Assembly: GCA_021783515.1 (NCBI GenBank)
Contig: JAJXTV010000002.1
Span: 62,001 to 126,000, forward strand
Origin: Nitrospirota bacterium
Lineage (GTDB): Bacteria > Nitrospirota > Thermodesulfovibrionia > Thermodesulfovibrionales > UBA6898
Reading direction: 5' to 3'
DNA: 64,000 bases
Shown piece after piece: positions 47,065 to 56,672 of this stretch (position 1 is the first letter of the stretch; each line of letters begins with the position of its first letter). Made by a program: the position numbers and the translations under genes. The notes under the pieces are model-generated. The model had not been told where the DNA came from. It saw nothing but the letters and a program-made list of their open reading frames with translations, and made no database searches.

Positions 47065-47976
47065 TCAGGCCGCTCTTTTCCTTCTCCTGAGATAATAAAA
47101 CGCAACGAGTCCGGCGAGCGCCGTAAAGAGCGCCATTCCCCATTCGTTTATCGCCGGCACCGCAGCAGCGCCGTTTTCGTCGGCTGCGAGTCCCCAGTTC
47201 GGGACGACCGGGAGGGTATGGATGACCGCGCCGGTATCGGGGTTCACCTCAAAGATAGTGCCGAGGCCTCCGACATCTCCGAGGAACAACGTCTTCCTCC
47301 CAAAAGAATAGCCGACGCCGTATACATCGGGGACCGGCGGGGTGAAGGAGTGAATCACCGCGCCGGTCGTCGGATTCAGCTCATACACCGTGTTGGAATT
47401 GACGTCAGTCGCAAAGAGCGTGTTTCTCCCTCCTGCGTAGCTCAGGCCGCCGACGACGGGGACGCTGAGCGTTAGGGTCCTGATGGTAGCGCCGGTGTCG
47501 GGGTTCAATACATGCACCGCGCTGCTGACCGGCAGCGGCTGCACGACGTTCGGGGATATGCCGTCCGCGACAGGACGGGCATAAGGAGCCGCACTGCCCG
47601 ATTTTGCCGCATCAGCAACGCCGACGGCATATTCCTGCAGATAAAGCTCTGTTCCGGAAAAGCCGAGACCGTCGATGTTGAGAGAGGGGCTGGGGAAGGA
47701 GTTGACCACCGCACCCGTGGATGGGTTCAGTTCATAGATGCCAGACCCGCAATTCTGGAAGAAGAGCCTGTTGTTTGCGAAGGCGAGGGCGCTGCAGCCG
47801 TCTCCTATCGGTATGGGCGCGGGGAAACTGTTGACGACCGCTCCCGTGTCCGGGTTCAGTTCTTCGATCGTGCCGTTGGGTTCGTTCGTGTGAAACAGCC
47901 TGCCGGCTGCCGAGGCCTGCGCGACAAATGCCAAAGAGACCAATAAGACGAAACATAAAGACCACAGCTTCTTCAT
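47065..47976 (-). CDS. secreted beta-propeller-like repeat protein with IPTL-CTERM-like tail
   Basis: Signal peptide MKKLWSLCFVLLVSLAFVAQASA; repeated [E/V]LNPxTGAVxxxF motif; C-term AAVPAINEWGMALFTALAGLVAFYYLRRRKRAA; RBS ggggagg. Confidence 0.87.
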   Translation of the reverse strand: MKKLWSLCFVLLVSLAFVAQASAAGRLFHTNEPNGTIEELNPDTGAVVNSFPAPIPIGDGCSALAFANNRLFFQNCGSGIYELNPSTGAVVNSFPSPSLNIDGLGFSGTELYLQEYAVGVADAAKSGSAAPYARPVADGISPNVVQPLPVSSAVHVLNPDTGATIRTLTLSVPVVGGLSYAGGRNTLFATDVNSNTVYELNPTTGAVIHSFTPPVPDVYGVGYSFGRKTLFLGDVGGLGTIFEVNPDTGAVIHTLPVVPNWGLAADENGAAAVPAINEWGMALFTALAGLVAFYYLRRRKRAA

Positions 47977-48068
47977 TTTGTTCCTCCCCAGGAAAGATTG
48001 ATATGGCGGAAAGTATAGCCGCTTCCGCAAAACAAGTAAATAGGCCTTTTGAAGAAACAGGCGAGGGG

Positions 48069-48566
48069 TCACCGGTAGTTGATGAACTCGATATGGATCC
48101 CCAGGTCCTTCCCTTTCAGGAGGGTGATCGTCGCCTGGAGGTCGTCGATCTTCTTCGCCCTGACCCTCACCTGGTCCTTCTGTATCTCGGCCTGGACCTT
48201 CATCTTGGCGTCCTTGATGATTTTGACGATCTCCTTCCCCTTTTCGGTCGGGATGCCCTGCTGGAGCGTGACGAGCTGCCTGACGGTATTTCCGGCCGCC
48301 TGTTCGACCTTCCCGTAGCTGAGCGCCTTTAACGATACACCTCTCTTGACGAGCTTTGTCTGGAGGATGTCGATGACGGTTTTCAGCCTACTCTCATCGT
48401 CGGAAACGAACGTGATCTCGTGCTTGTCCTTGTTGAGTTCGATCGAGCTCTTGCTGCCCTTGAAGTCGAACCGCTGGGAGATCTCCTTGGTCGCCTGCTG
48501 GACCGCGTTGAGGACCTCCTGAAGGTCGACCTTGCTCACCACATCAAAGGAATGTTCGTCCGCCAT
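48069..48566 (-). CDS. yajQ: YajQ family nucleotide-binding protein
   Basis: [70 protein letters not shown]. Confidence 0.96.
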   Translation of the reverse strand: MADEHSFDVVSKVDLQEVLNAVQQATKEISQRFDFKGSKSSIELNKDKHEITFVSDDESRLKTVIDILQTKLVKRGVSLKALSYGKVEQAAGNTVRQLVTLQQGIPTEKGKEIVKIIKDAKMKVQAEIQKDQVRVRAKKIDDLQATITLLKGKDLGIHIEFINYR

Positions 48567-48668
48567 GATAACCTCCCCAATTATGTTAAAGGTGAAAAGT
48601 CTGCAGCTACCGGGAAAGCGGGGCCTGCGCCGAAGGATAAAAGCGGCCAGATCCTGTGACCTTTGCCT

Positions 48669-48830
48669 TTACCCCCTCGCCGTCGCCGGCTCCGGCTTGC
48701 AGACGGGGCAGAACGGTTCGCCGCGGTCCAAGGGACAGACATGCCCGCACCCCTCGCAGCATACGCATTCATCGAGCCGTAGTCCGCACTGCGCGCATTG
48801 CTCCACCGATGCATTATACCCCTTCGGCAT
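48669..48830 (-). CDS. small zinc-ribbon-like protein (53 aa)
   Basis: MPKGYNASVEQCAQCGLRLDECVCCEGCGHVCPLDRGEPFCPVCKPEPATARG: CxxC pairs; start within the longer track ORF is inferred. Confidence 0.5.
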   Translation of the reverse strand: MPKGYNASVEQCAQCGLRLDECVCCEGCGHVCPLDRGEPFCPVCKPEPATARG

Positions 48831-48877
48831 CCCTTCTTCAAGCCGCGGGATTCCCGCCCCTGCCGCCCCGCCGGCAA

Positions 48878-49639
48878 TCAATGCGACATCTCGATGTTCT
48901 TCACGAGCCCTTCGACGAGGAAGATGAGGGATTCGACGTCGAGGAACCGGTCGGCCGTCGCGTCGAAGAGCATCTTCACCTTTGCCGGAAATTCTTCGTC
49001 CGGCGGCCAGTAGAGGATGACGAGAGGCACCTTCGGAAGGAGGAAAAGCTCCCATGCGTGGGCGGTCGGGAACTCTTTCTCCCGCCTCTTTCCCATTTTC
49101 CCGATGACCTGGGCCGTCTTTTCGTAGTCTCTTTCGAACATCTCCCGGAGCGGCTCCTCGCATTCCCGCTCGAAGGAGGAGGCCTTCACCATTCCTCCCC
49201 TGAGCTCGCTGAAAGAGACGTGTCTGCCGGCAAGCGGTCCCGTTCCCGCCGTCCTGAGATAGTGGAGGATCAGGATCTTTATCCAGGGGGTCATGCGGCC
49301 CCGCGTGGTGATCTCCCCTTCCGGGGAGATCCTGAATTCCCTGCCGAAGCAGTCCAGCACGAGCGAGTCCCCGTCCGTCCTCGCGCCGAGCCCTTCCGCG
49401 ATCTTATCGAAACGGATGCCTTCTATCTCCTCCCGCAGCTTGAGGATCAGCTCCTCGCGCCAGTCGGTCAGCACGAGAGATCCCCTTAGCTCCTCGCGCC
49501 CGGACTCCGTGAGAAGCGGGCACTCGGCAAGGTCGGCGTCTCCCTTGACGACCGCGAGCGAAAAGGCCATGCAGGTCTTCATGCTGCATGCCCCGCAGTT
49601 CTTTTTCGGGAGCTTCTTATAAAGTTCGAGGGGGTTCAT
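48878..49639 (-). CDS. Fe-S domain + DUF3786-like protein
   Basis: NCGACSMKTCMAFSLAVVKGDADLAECPLL (4Fe-4S motif) followed by RTDGDSLVLDCFGREFRISPEGEI...WIKILILHYL. Confidence 0.8.
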   Translation of the reverse strand: MNPLELYKKLPKKNCGACSMKTCMAFSLAVVKGDADLAECPLLTESGREELRGSLVLTDWREELILKLREEIEGIRFDKIAEGLGARTDGDSLVLDCFGREFRISPEGEITTRGRMTPWIKILILHYLRTAGTGPLAGRHVSFSELRGGMVKASSFERECEEPLREMFERDYEKTAQVIGKMGKRREKEFPTAHAWELFLLPKVPLVILYWPPDEEFPAKVKMLFDATADRFLDVESLIFLVEGLVKNIEMSH

Positions 49640-49788
49640 CGAATGCGCGCCTTTGCTCAAGTATACCAGCAGCAAAGGCATCCGCGCAAAAACGGGCGGC
49701 GGCGCCGCGCCGGTACCGTCCGCAGCGCATGAAATTTGTACCCGCTTAATATATAATTAACTATTCTGTCACGAGGGATCGCGAAGAA

Positions 49789-50556
49789 ATGCCGGAACTG
49801 CTGAGACATAACAGATGGATTCTCGATTTTCTGGACATCGCCCTGATGTCTCTGATCATCTATCGTCTCCTGCTCATCCTCAAGGGGACGAAGGCGGTGC
49901 AGATGCTGATCGGGCTCGGCATCCTGCTGCTCGCCTCGCTCTTTTCCCGCTACCTTGAGCTCTACACGATCGACTGGCTCGTCCAGAGCTTCCTGGCGCA
50001 GATCGTGATCGCGATCATTGTGCTGTTTCAACCGGAGATACGCCGGGCGCTTGCGCATATCGGCGAGGCTCAGTTTCTCACCTTCACGAAGGCCGAGGAA
50101 CTGAAGTCCCTCGAGGAGATCGTGAGGGCCTCGATATCCCTGGCCAACAGGAAGATCGGCGCTCTTATGGTGATCGAGAGAGAGACGAGCCTCAAGGACT
50201 TCATCGAGGTGGGCACTCCGCTTGACGCGAAGGTATCGAGGGAGCTGCTGGCGAGCATATTCCATCCGACCTCGCCTATACACGACGGGGCGGTGATCAT
50301 CAAGGGCAACAGAATCGCCGCGGCCGGCTGCTTCCTGCCGATTACGCTCAGCTCGGAGCTGAGCAAGGCGCTCGGCACGCGCCACAGGGCCGGAGTCGGC
50401 CTCACCGAGGAGACCGACGCGATCGCGATCATCGTCTCCGAGGAGACCGGCTTCATCTCGATGGCGATGAACGGGAAGCTCGAAACGAAGCTGGACATGG
50501 GAACGATGAGGGACGTCCTCACCGACATTTTTACCGCTCCGAAGAGGAAGAAATGA
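49789..50556 (+). CDS. cdaA: diadenylate cyclase
   Basis: Three N-terminal TM helices, DAC domain IHDGAVIIKGNRIAAAGCFLPITLSSELSKALGTRHRAGVGLTEETDAIAIIVSEETG. Confidence 0.95.
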   Translation: MPELLRHNRWILDFLDIALMSLIIYRLLLILKGTKAVQMLIGLGILLLASLFSRYLELYTIDWLVQSFLAQIVIAIIVLFQPEIRRALAHIGEAQFLTFTKAEELKSLEEIVRASISLANRKIGALMVIERETSLKDFIEVGTPLDAKVSRELLASIFHPTSPIHDGAVIIKGNRIAAAGCFLPITLSSELSKALGTRHRAGVGLTEETDAIAIIVSEETGFISMAMNGKLETKLDMGTMRDVLTDIFTAPKRKK

Positions 50557-51200
50557 GAAAGCTGCTGCTGGAAAACGCCGGCCTGAAGGTGTCGGCGATA
50601 CTGATATCCGTGCTGCTATGGTTTTTCGTGACCTCGCGCGGACAGTCGGAGATGTCCTTCGATATCCCGGTTGAATTCAAGAATATTCCCTCGGGGCTCG
50701 GCATCGCCAGTACGAGCGCGACGTCAGTAAACGTGACGGTCAAGGGCCAGGAGCGGCTTATAAAGAGCCTGAAGCCTCCGGACATACGCGTTTCGATCGA
50801 CCTCGGCAGGGCGAAGATGGGCGAGGGGAGCTATCATATCAATAACGACGACGTGAGGCCGCCGTACGCGATGTCGGTCACGCGCATCGATCCCTCCACG
50901 ATCAGGGTGAGGCTTGATGAGGCGGCGGCGAAGATGGTGAAGGTGAAGCCGGCGATCTCCGGGATGCCGGCCCCCGGGTATTATGTGAGAGCGGTCGAGG
51001 TGGTCCCGAAAAACATACTGATACGCGGGCTCAAGAGCGAGCTGAGACGAATTACCGAGGTGAAGACCGATACGATGGATATCTCCGGCCTGAGCGAGAC
51101 GACGATGCAGGAGCTGAACATCGACACTTCCGGCGCGAATGTGAAGCCGGAAACGGCCGCGGTCAAGGTTACCGTCGTCATGGGAGGCAAAGGGAAATGA
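50553..51200 (+). CDS. cdaR: YbbR-domain protein (CdaA regulator type)
   Basis: LKVSAILISVLLWFFVTSRGQSEMSFDIPVEFKNIPSGL; ATGA overlap with cdaA. Confidence 0.88.
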   Translation: MRKLLLENAGLKVSAILISVLLWFFVTSRGQSEMSFDIPVEFKNIPSGLGIASTSATSVNVTVKGQERLIKSLKPPDIRVSIDLGRAKMGEGSYHINNDDVRPPYAMSVTRIDPSTIRVRLDEAAAKMVKVKPAISGMPAPGYYVRAVEVVPKNILIRGLKSELRRITEVKTDTMDISGLSETTMQELNIDTSGANVKPETAAVKVTVVMGGKGK

Positions 51201-52552
51201 GATTGTTCGGCACGGACGGCATACGGGGAAGGATCAACAGGCATCCGATGAAGCCGGAGAACGTTCTGAGGATCGGTATGGCGGCGGCGATCGTTCTCCG
51301 CAAGGAGCAGCACGGACGGAACATGGTACTGATCGGCAAGGACACGAGGCTTTCGGGGTATATGATCGAAAGCGCGCTCACCTCGGGGATCTGTTCCATG
51401 GGGATGAACGTCACGCTTGTCGGCCCCCTTCCGACGCCGGGCATCGCTTTTCTTGCGAGGACGCTGAGGATCGACGCCGGCATCGTGATCTCCGCGTCCC
51501 ATAACCCGTTTCAGGACAACGGCATCAAATTTTTCTCGCACGAGGGGTTCAAGCTTCCCGACCCGGTCGAAAAAAGGATCGAAGAGCTTGTCGCCGACGA
51601 GTCTCTCGAACGGTACAGGCCGCCCGGGGAAGAGGTGGGGAAGGCCTTCAGGCTCGACGACGCGACCGGCCGCTATATCGAGTATATCAAGTCCACCCTC
51701 AGGAAGGGCATGACCTTCGAGGGGATGAAGGTCGTCGTCGACTGCGCCAACGGGGCCGCCTACAAGACGACGCCGTGGCTCCTGAGGGAACTCGGCGCAG
51801 AGGTGGTCTCTATCCACGACAGGCCCAACGGCATGAATATCAACCTCGCCTGCGGCTCTGTCGACATGAGCGGGATGCAGCGGGCGGTGATCGAACACAA
51901 AGCGGACGCCGGCATCGCCCATGACGGAGACGGCGACCGCACGCTGTTCTGCGACGAAAAAGGCCGGTTTGTCGACGGAGACCAGGTCATGGGGATGTGC
52001 GCGGCGGACATGCAGGCGGCGGGGAGACTCAGGGGAGGGACGGTCGTCGCCACGGTGATGAGCAACCTCGGGCTCGAAAAATTTCTGGAACGCCGGGGCA
52101 TCGGGCTTGTAAGGACGAAGGTGGGAGACCGGTATGTCGTCGAAAGAATGCTCGACGGCGGGTTCAACTTGGGGGGCGAACAGTCCGGGCATATCGTCTT
52201 CCTCGACTTCAATACCACCGGGGACGGCCCCATCACCGCGGTGCAGGTCCTCAGCCTGATGAAGGACAGTAACGCTTCGCTTTCCAGGCTTGCATCGAAG
52301 GTCAGGCTCTTTCCCCAGGTGCTCATGAACGTCGAGGTGGAGAAGAGGCAGGACATCCGGGCCATTCCGGAGATCGAGGAGGCGGTGAAGAAGGCGGAGG
52401 GGCGTCTCGACGGGAGGGGGAGGGTGCTGGTCCGGGCCTCCGGCACGGAGCCGAAGATACGGGTAATGCTCGAGGGCGAGGACCAAAAACTGATCACGAG
52501 GCTCGGAAGGGACATCGCGAAGGTGATCAGGGAGAAGATGCAGCAGGGCTGA
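51197..52552 (+). CDS. glmM: phosphoglucosamine mutase
   Basis: RLFGTDGIRGRINRHPM, VISASHNPFQDNGIKFF, GIAHDGDGDRTLFCDEKG, GGEQSGHIVF; ATGA overlap with cdaR. Confidence 0.97.
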   Translation: MRLFGTDGIRGRINRHPMKPENVLRIGMAAAIVLRKEQHGRNMVLIGKDTRLSGYMIESALTSGICSMGMNVTLVGPLPTPGIAFLARTLRIDAGIVISASHNPFQDNGIKFFSHEGFKLPDPVEKRIEELVADESLERYRPPGEEVGKAFRLDDATGRYIEYIKSTLRKGMTFEGMKVVVDCANGAAYKTTPWLLRELGAEVVSIHDRPNGMNINLACGSVDMSGMQRAVIEHKADAGIAHDGDGDRTLFCDEKGRFVDGDQVMGMCAADMQAAGRLRGGTVVATVMSNLGLEKFLERRGIGLVRTKVGDRYVVERMLDGGFNLGGEQSGHIVFLDFNTTGDGPITAVQVLSLMKDSNASLSRLASKVRLFPQVLMNVEVEKRQDIRAIPEIEEAVKKAEGRLDGRGRVLVRASGTEPKIRVMLEGEDQKLITRLGRDIAKVIREKMQQG

Positions 52553-52649
52553 CCTTTTCACGTTTCGCTTTTTGACTTTCGCGGCAGGAAAAGGGGGATC
52601 GGAGCATGGGGGATTGGAGTAAATCGGCATTGCGGCATCCGGCGGTCCG

Positions 52650-54971
52650 ATGCTGAGCTTCGTTTCTTTTATCTCGGGCGTGGTCCTTTTCCATCTCTTT
52701 CGCTATGTCCCCCTGACGGCTGCGCTCCTCGGCCTCTCGGCGGCGCTCTTCTTTCTTGCAAAGAAAAGGCATCTTCTCATTCTCCTGCTCGTTCTGGGGG
52801 CGGCCTACGCCTTTGCGAGATACGCGCCCCAGGCCAGGACATCCGACATCCGGAACAAGGAACTGAGACTTACCGGCAGCTTCGTGCCCCGGCCGGAAAC
52901 AGGGTCTGAAGGCCGGCCGCAGGTTTTCCGGGTGGACGACGCTGTCGATGAGGAGACGGGCGAGGATATCGCGGCATTGCATGAAAAAGAGGTGAGTATT
53001 TTTTCGGAGGTCGATGCCGAGGCAGGGGAGGAATACGAGCTGCTCTTAAAGAGCGGCGGGGACGGGGCGAGGCTGAACCCGGGGGCGGTGTCGCGCGGGA
53101 GGCCCTACGGGACGGTCGTCGCCGCGGAAGGCCTGGGGCCGTCTCCGTTTACGGTAAGGAGATTCTTTGAGGAAAAAAGGGCCGCCATTAACGAGTCTCT
53201 TCTGCGGAAAATCGGAGGGGAGCGGGCGGCGCTCGTCGCTGCCGTGACGACGGGAGAGACCTCCTTCGTAGGGGCCGGCCTCAGGGACGACTTCAACGCG
53301 ACGGGGCTCACCCATCTTCTTAGCATCTCCGGAACCCATTTCGGCCTTTTTTCGGTCGCGATGTTCGGCGCCTTTGCCTTTCTCCTCGGCCGGCTGCCCC
53401 ACAGTCTTCTGCTGCGGCTGACGATGTATCTCACGCCGCGCCAGGCCGCGGCCCTCCTTTGTCTGCCCTTCATGGCCTTCTACCTCGGGCTTTCGGGCGC
53501 GAGCCCGCCGGCCGTGAGGTCCTTCGTTATGATTGCGACTTTTCTCGGGGGGCTTCTCCTCGGAAGGAAAGGCGCATGGCTGAACAGCCTTCTTTTCGCC
53601 GCCTTTCTCCTGACGCTCCTGGACCCCGAAGTGCTCTTCAGCCTTTCGTTTCAGCTGTCCTTTGCCGCGGTCCTCTTTATCGGGTTCGCTGCGGGAGGAA
53701 AAGACGACGAAGACGAGGAGGAGGGCCGTCTGCGCCGTTATGCCAGGAAGAGCCTGGTCATCACCGCCGCGGCGTCCTTCGGCACCGCGCCTCTGGTCGC
53801 GTATCACTTCCATTATTTTTCTCTCGTTTCTCCCCTTTCGAATCTCATCGCCTCTCCTCTTATCGGTTCTGCCCTCGTTCTCCTTTCTCTCGTATCCTCC
53901 TTCGTTTTCCTCCTTACCGGATGGTTTGCCTTTGCCCCGCTCGTCTCCCTGGCGGCCGGACTTTCCGCGGCGGTCGTGCGGGCATTGGCCGGGATCCCTT
54001 TTGCCTCAGTGAGGCTGCCGGCCTTTCCCCCCGTCTTTTGCATATTGTTTTATGCGGGGTTCCTTCCCTATCTCTGCTTCGGCAGGAAAAAGGCCCTGCT
54101 GGTCCTGCCGTTTCTACCCCTCGCAGCGTACGCCGCGGCGCATATGCTCGAAAAAAAAGAGCTGTCAGTCACCTTCCTCGATGTCGGCCAGGGAGATTCC
54201 GCGGTCATCGAATTTCCCGACGGCAGGGTAGTGGTGGTCGACACCGGACGGACCGGAAGGGAGGCCGAGGCGTTTCTCTCCTATGAAGGGGTGGGAGCTA
54301 TCGACGCCGTTGCGGTGACTCACGTTCACCCCGATCATTCGGGCGGACTAAGCCGCCTAATGGAGCGGTTTCACGTCAGGGAGGTATGGGACAGCGGAAG
54401 GATCGTATACCCGGAGGAGATGAGTGGACGCTTTCGGCGAAGGTCGCTTTCTAGGGGGGATATCATCGAAACCGCAGGGGCCGCGATCGCCGTGCTCCAT
54501 CCCTACCCGGAATTCTACGCGTCGGAAGGCAGCGAATACGGCGGGGAGAACGAGTCCTCCCTCGTCCTGAGACTCTCAGGAATAAGGAGTTCGTTTCTCT
54601 TTGCCGGCGATGTCGAAGAAGAGGCTGAAGACGAGATCTCGCAGCTCGGAAAATGGTGCAGGGCGGATGTCCTGAAGGTACCCCATCACGGCAGCGCCAC
54701 ATCTGCGCACGAAGGATTCCTCTCTGCGGTATCGCCTGAGGCGGCGGTGATATCTGTGGGCAGGGACAATTCCTTCGGCCACCCGTCAGCCGACGCGCTG
54801 GGAAGACTCTCGGGCATAAAGGTCTACAGGACCGATCTCGACGGCGCGGTGAAGATGACCGAAACCCAGTCGGGCCTGTCAGTGAAGACCTGCAGGGAAT
54901 TCGTTTTCGAAGAGGCGCGCGGCCCGGCGGCGGAGTGGAGGAATATCCGGCGGCTTTTTTCGAGGTGGTGA
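52650..54971 (+). CDS. comEC: ComEC/Rec2 family competence protein with metallo-beta-lactamase-like domain
   Basis: THLLSISGTHFGLFSVAMFG; multiple TM; VTFLDVGQGDSAVIEFPDGRVVVVDTG, THVHPDHSGGL, KVPHHGSATS. Confidence 0.93.
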   Translation: MLSFVSFISGVVLFHLFRYVPLTAALLGLSAALFFLAKKRHLLILLLVLGAAYAFARYAPQARTSDIRNKELRLTGSFVPRPETGSEGRPQVFRVDDAVDEETGEDIAALHEKEVSIFSEVDAEAGEEYELLLKSGGDGARLNPGAVSRGRPYGTVVAAEGLGPSPFTVRRFFEEKRAAINESLLRKIGGERAALVAAVTTGETSFVGAGLRDDFNATGLTHLLSISGTHFGLFSVAMFGAFAFLLGRLPHSLLLRLTMYLTPRQAAALLCLPFMAFYLGLSGASPPAVRSFVMIATFLGGLLLGRKGAWLNSLLFAAFLLTLLDPEVLFSLSFQLSFAAVLFIGFAAGGKDDEDEEEGRLRRYARKSLVITAAASFGTAPLVAYHFHYFSLVSPLSNLIASPLIGSALVLLSLVSSFVFLLTGWFAFAPLVSLAAGLSAAVVRALAGIPFASVRLPAFPPVFCILFYAGFLPYLCFGRKKALLVLPFLPLAAYAAAHMLEKKELSVTFLDVGQGDSAVIEFPDGRVVVVDTGRTGREAEAFLSYEGVGAIDAVAVTHVHPDHSGGLSRLMERFHVREVWDSGRIVYPEEMSGRFRRRSLSRGDIIETAGAAIAVLHPYPEFYASEGSEYGGENESSLVLRLSGIRSSFLFAGDVEEEAEDEISQLGKWCRADVLKVPHHGSATSAHEGFLSAVSPEAAVISVGRDNSFGHPSADALGRLSGIKVYRTDLDGAVKMTETQSGLSVKTCREFVFEEARGPAAEWRNIRRLFSRW

Positions 54972-55081
54972 ATTTACCCGGGGGGCAGAACCTCCCGCAT
55001 TTCTTCAAATGGCATAGCGAAAACCCCGGGGTGTCCGGCACCGCCCATGGGCAGCGGAGATTGGCGAATTGCCCGGGCGAA

Positions 55082-56053
55082 CTACCTGTTGAGTACCTTC
55101 GCGGCTTCTTTAGCGAAGTAGGTGAGGATCAGATCGGCCCCCGCCCTCTTGATAGACGTGAGCATCTCCATCATCGCCCGCTCTTCATCGATCCATCCGA
55201 GCTTCGCCGCCGCCTTTATCACGGAGTATTCTCCGCTGACGTTATACGCGGCAACAGGGAGATCGAAGCTCTCCCGCACGTCCGAGATGATGTCGAGATA
55301 GGTCATCGCCGGCTTCACCATCACGATGTCGGCGCCCTCCTCGATGTCGAGCGCCACCTCCCTGAGCGCCTCGCGCCTGTTCGCCGGGTCCATTTGATAA
55401 GAGCGCCTGTCTCCGAACTCGGGCGTGGATTCGGCCGCTTCACGGAAGGGGCCGTAGAAGGCGGATGCGTACTTGGCCGCATAGCTCATGACCGGCGTCC
55501 CCGCGAAGCCCTCCTGGTCCAGTGCGCTGCGGATCGCGCCGACCCTTCCGTCCATCATGTCCGAGGGCGCCACCATGTCGGCGCCGGCCTTCGCATGCGA
55601 CACTGCCTCACGCGCAAGGAGCTCGAGCGTCGCATCGTTCGTGACGTCTCCGTCTTCGATGATCCCGCAATGGCCGTGGCTGGTATATTCGCACATGCAC
55701 ACATCGGTGATGACGTAAAGCTCCGGGACCTTGTTCTTGATCTCCCCGATCGCCTTCTGGACGACGCCGTGGGGGTCGTAAGCCCCCGACCCTATCTCGT
55801 CCTTATGCTCCGGGATGCCGAAGAGGATGACGGAGGGGATGCCGAGCGACCGGACCTCTTTTGCGTGGCGGACGATCATGTCGACCGACTCCTGGAAGCA
55901 GCCGGGCATCGACGTGATCTCCTTGCGGACCTTTTTGCCGTAGGTTACGAAGAGGGGGTAGATGAAATCGTCAGGGGAAAGGGAGGTCTCCCTCACCATT
56001 CTCCTGACGATCTCGTTTTTTCTGAGTCTTCTCGGCCTGTGAGAAGGGAACAT
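55082..56053 (-). CDS. hemB: porphobilinogen synthase
   Basis: [92 protein letters not shown]. Confidence 0.97.
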   Translation of the reverse strand: MFPSHRPRRLRKNEIVRRMVRETSLSPDDFIYPLFVTYGKKVRKEITSMPGCFQESVDMIVRHAKEVRSLGIPSVILFGIPEHKDEIGSGAYDPHGVVQKAIGEIKNKVPELYVITDVCMCEYTSHGHCGIIEDGDVTNDATLELLAREAVSHAKAGADMVAPSDMMDGRVGAIRSALDQEGFAGTPVMSYAAKYASAFYGPFREAAESTPEFGDRRSYQMDPANRREALREVALDIEEGADIVMVKPAMTYLDIISDVRESFDLPVAAYNVSGEYSVIKAAAKLGWIDEERAMMEMLTSIKRAGADLILTYFAKEAAKVLNR

Positions 56054-56070
56054 TGAGGAATGGGCGCGGT

Positions 56071-56427
56071 TTACCCGCAGGAGCTGCAGCCGGAGGAACC
56101 GGACCCGCAGCTGGAGCCGGAACCGCAGGAAGGCGCCTCGCCCCCGTTGATCACGAAGCCCTCGCCCTGGGGGGTCTTCACGTAGTCGATCTCCCTGTTG
56201 CTGAGGCTCGCAAAGGCCTCCTGGTCGACGAAGACTTTCAGCCCGTTCTTTTCGACGGTCTTGTCGCCTTCCTTCGGGTTTTCGTCTATGTCCATGCCGT
56301 AGCTCGGCCCGCAGCAGCCGGCGCCGTGGATGAATACCCTGAGGCCCCAGCCCTCCTTGCCCTCAGCCTTCAAAATCTCTTTTGCCTTTTCGGCGGCGTT
56401 ATCAGATACAGTCAACACGGTAAAACC
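56071..56427 (-). CDS. HesB/IscA-family Fe-S protein with Cys/Gly/Ser-rich tail (start approximate)
   Basis: [45 protein letters not shown]...; tail [23 protein letters not shown]. Confidence 0.85.
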   Translation of the reverse strand, partial: GFTVLTVSDNAAEKAKEILKAEGKEGWGLRVFIHGAGCCGPSYGMDIDENPKEGDKTVEKNGLKVFVDQEAFASLSNREIDYVKTPQGEGFVINGGEAPSCGSGSSCGSGSSGCSSCG

Positions 56428-56523
56428 TCCATTTGATGTGATGTTTTTAGGATAAGAGATACCCGTCCGAAAAAGCAAGCCGACCCCGCTGGAAGGGGGG
56501 TCCGGCTATGACACCGGGGCCGA

Positions 56524-56556
56524 TTGACAACGGCCGAAAAGAAGTTTTAATATAAT
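56524..56556 (+). promoter_or_regulatory. promoter upstream of the glutamate synthase operon
   Basis: TTGACA (56524) followed by ttttaatataat; TAATAT at 18 nt spacing or TATAAT at 21 nt. Confidence 0.5.
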
Positions 56557-56590
56557 GTCTGCCGAGTGACGCAGATGTAAATACGCCCTG

Positions 56591-56629
56591 AACGCCTTGC
56601 ACAACCGGCGGGTTGGAAGGCGTTTTTTT
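56591..56629 (+). promoter_or_regulatory. terminator-like hairpin in the leader (candidate attenuator)
   Basis: AACGCCTT-gca-CAACC-ggcg-GGTTG-g-AAGGCGTT followed by TTTTT, lying between the promoter and the ATG at 56673. Confidence 0.65.
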
Positions 56630-56672
56630 AACGCTGAAATCACCGGCGAAACCGACAAAGAGTGAGGATGGA

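Noticed and set aside
56557-56629. T-box, cobalamin or glutamine riboswitch in the glutamate synthase leader
   Set aside because: None of the hallmark motifs were found; only the generic terminator and a small hairpin are supported
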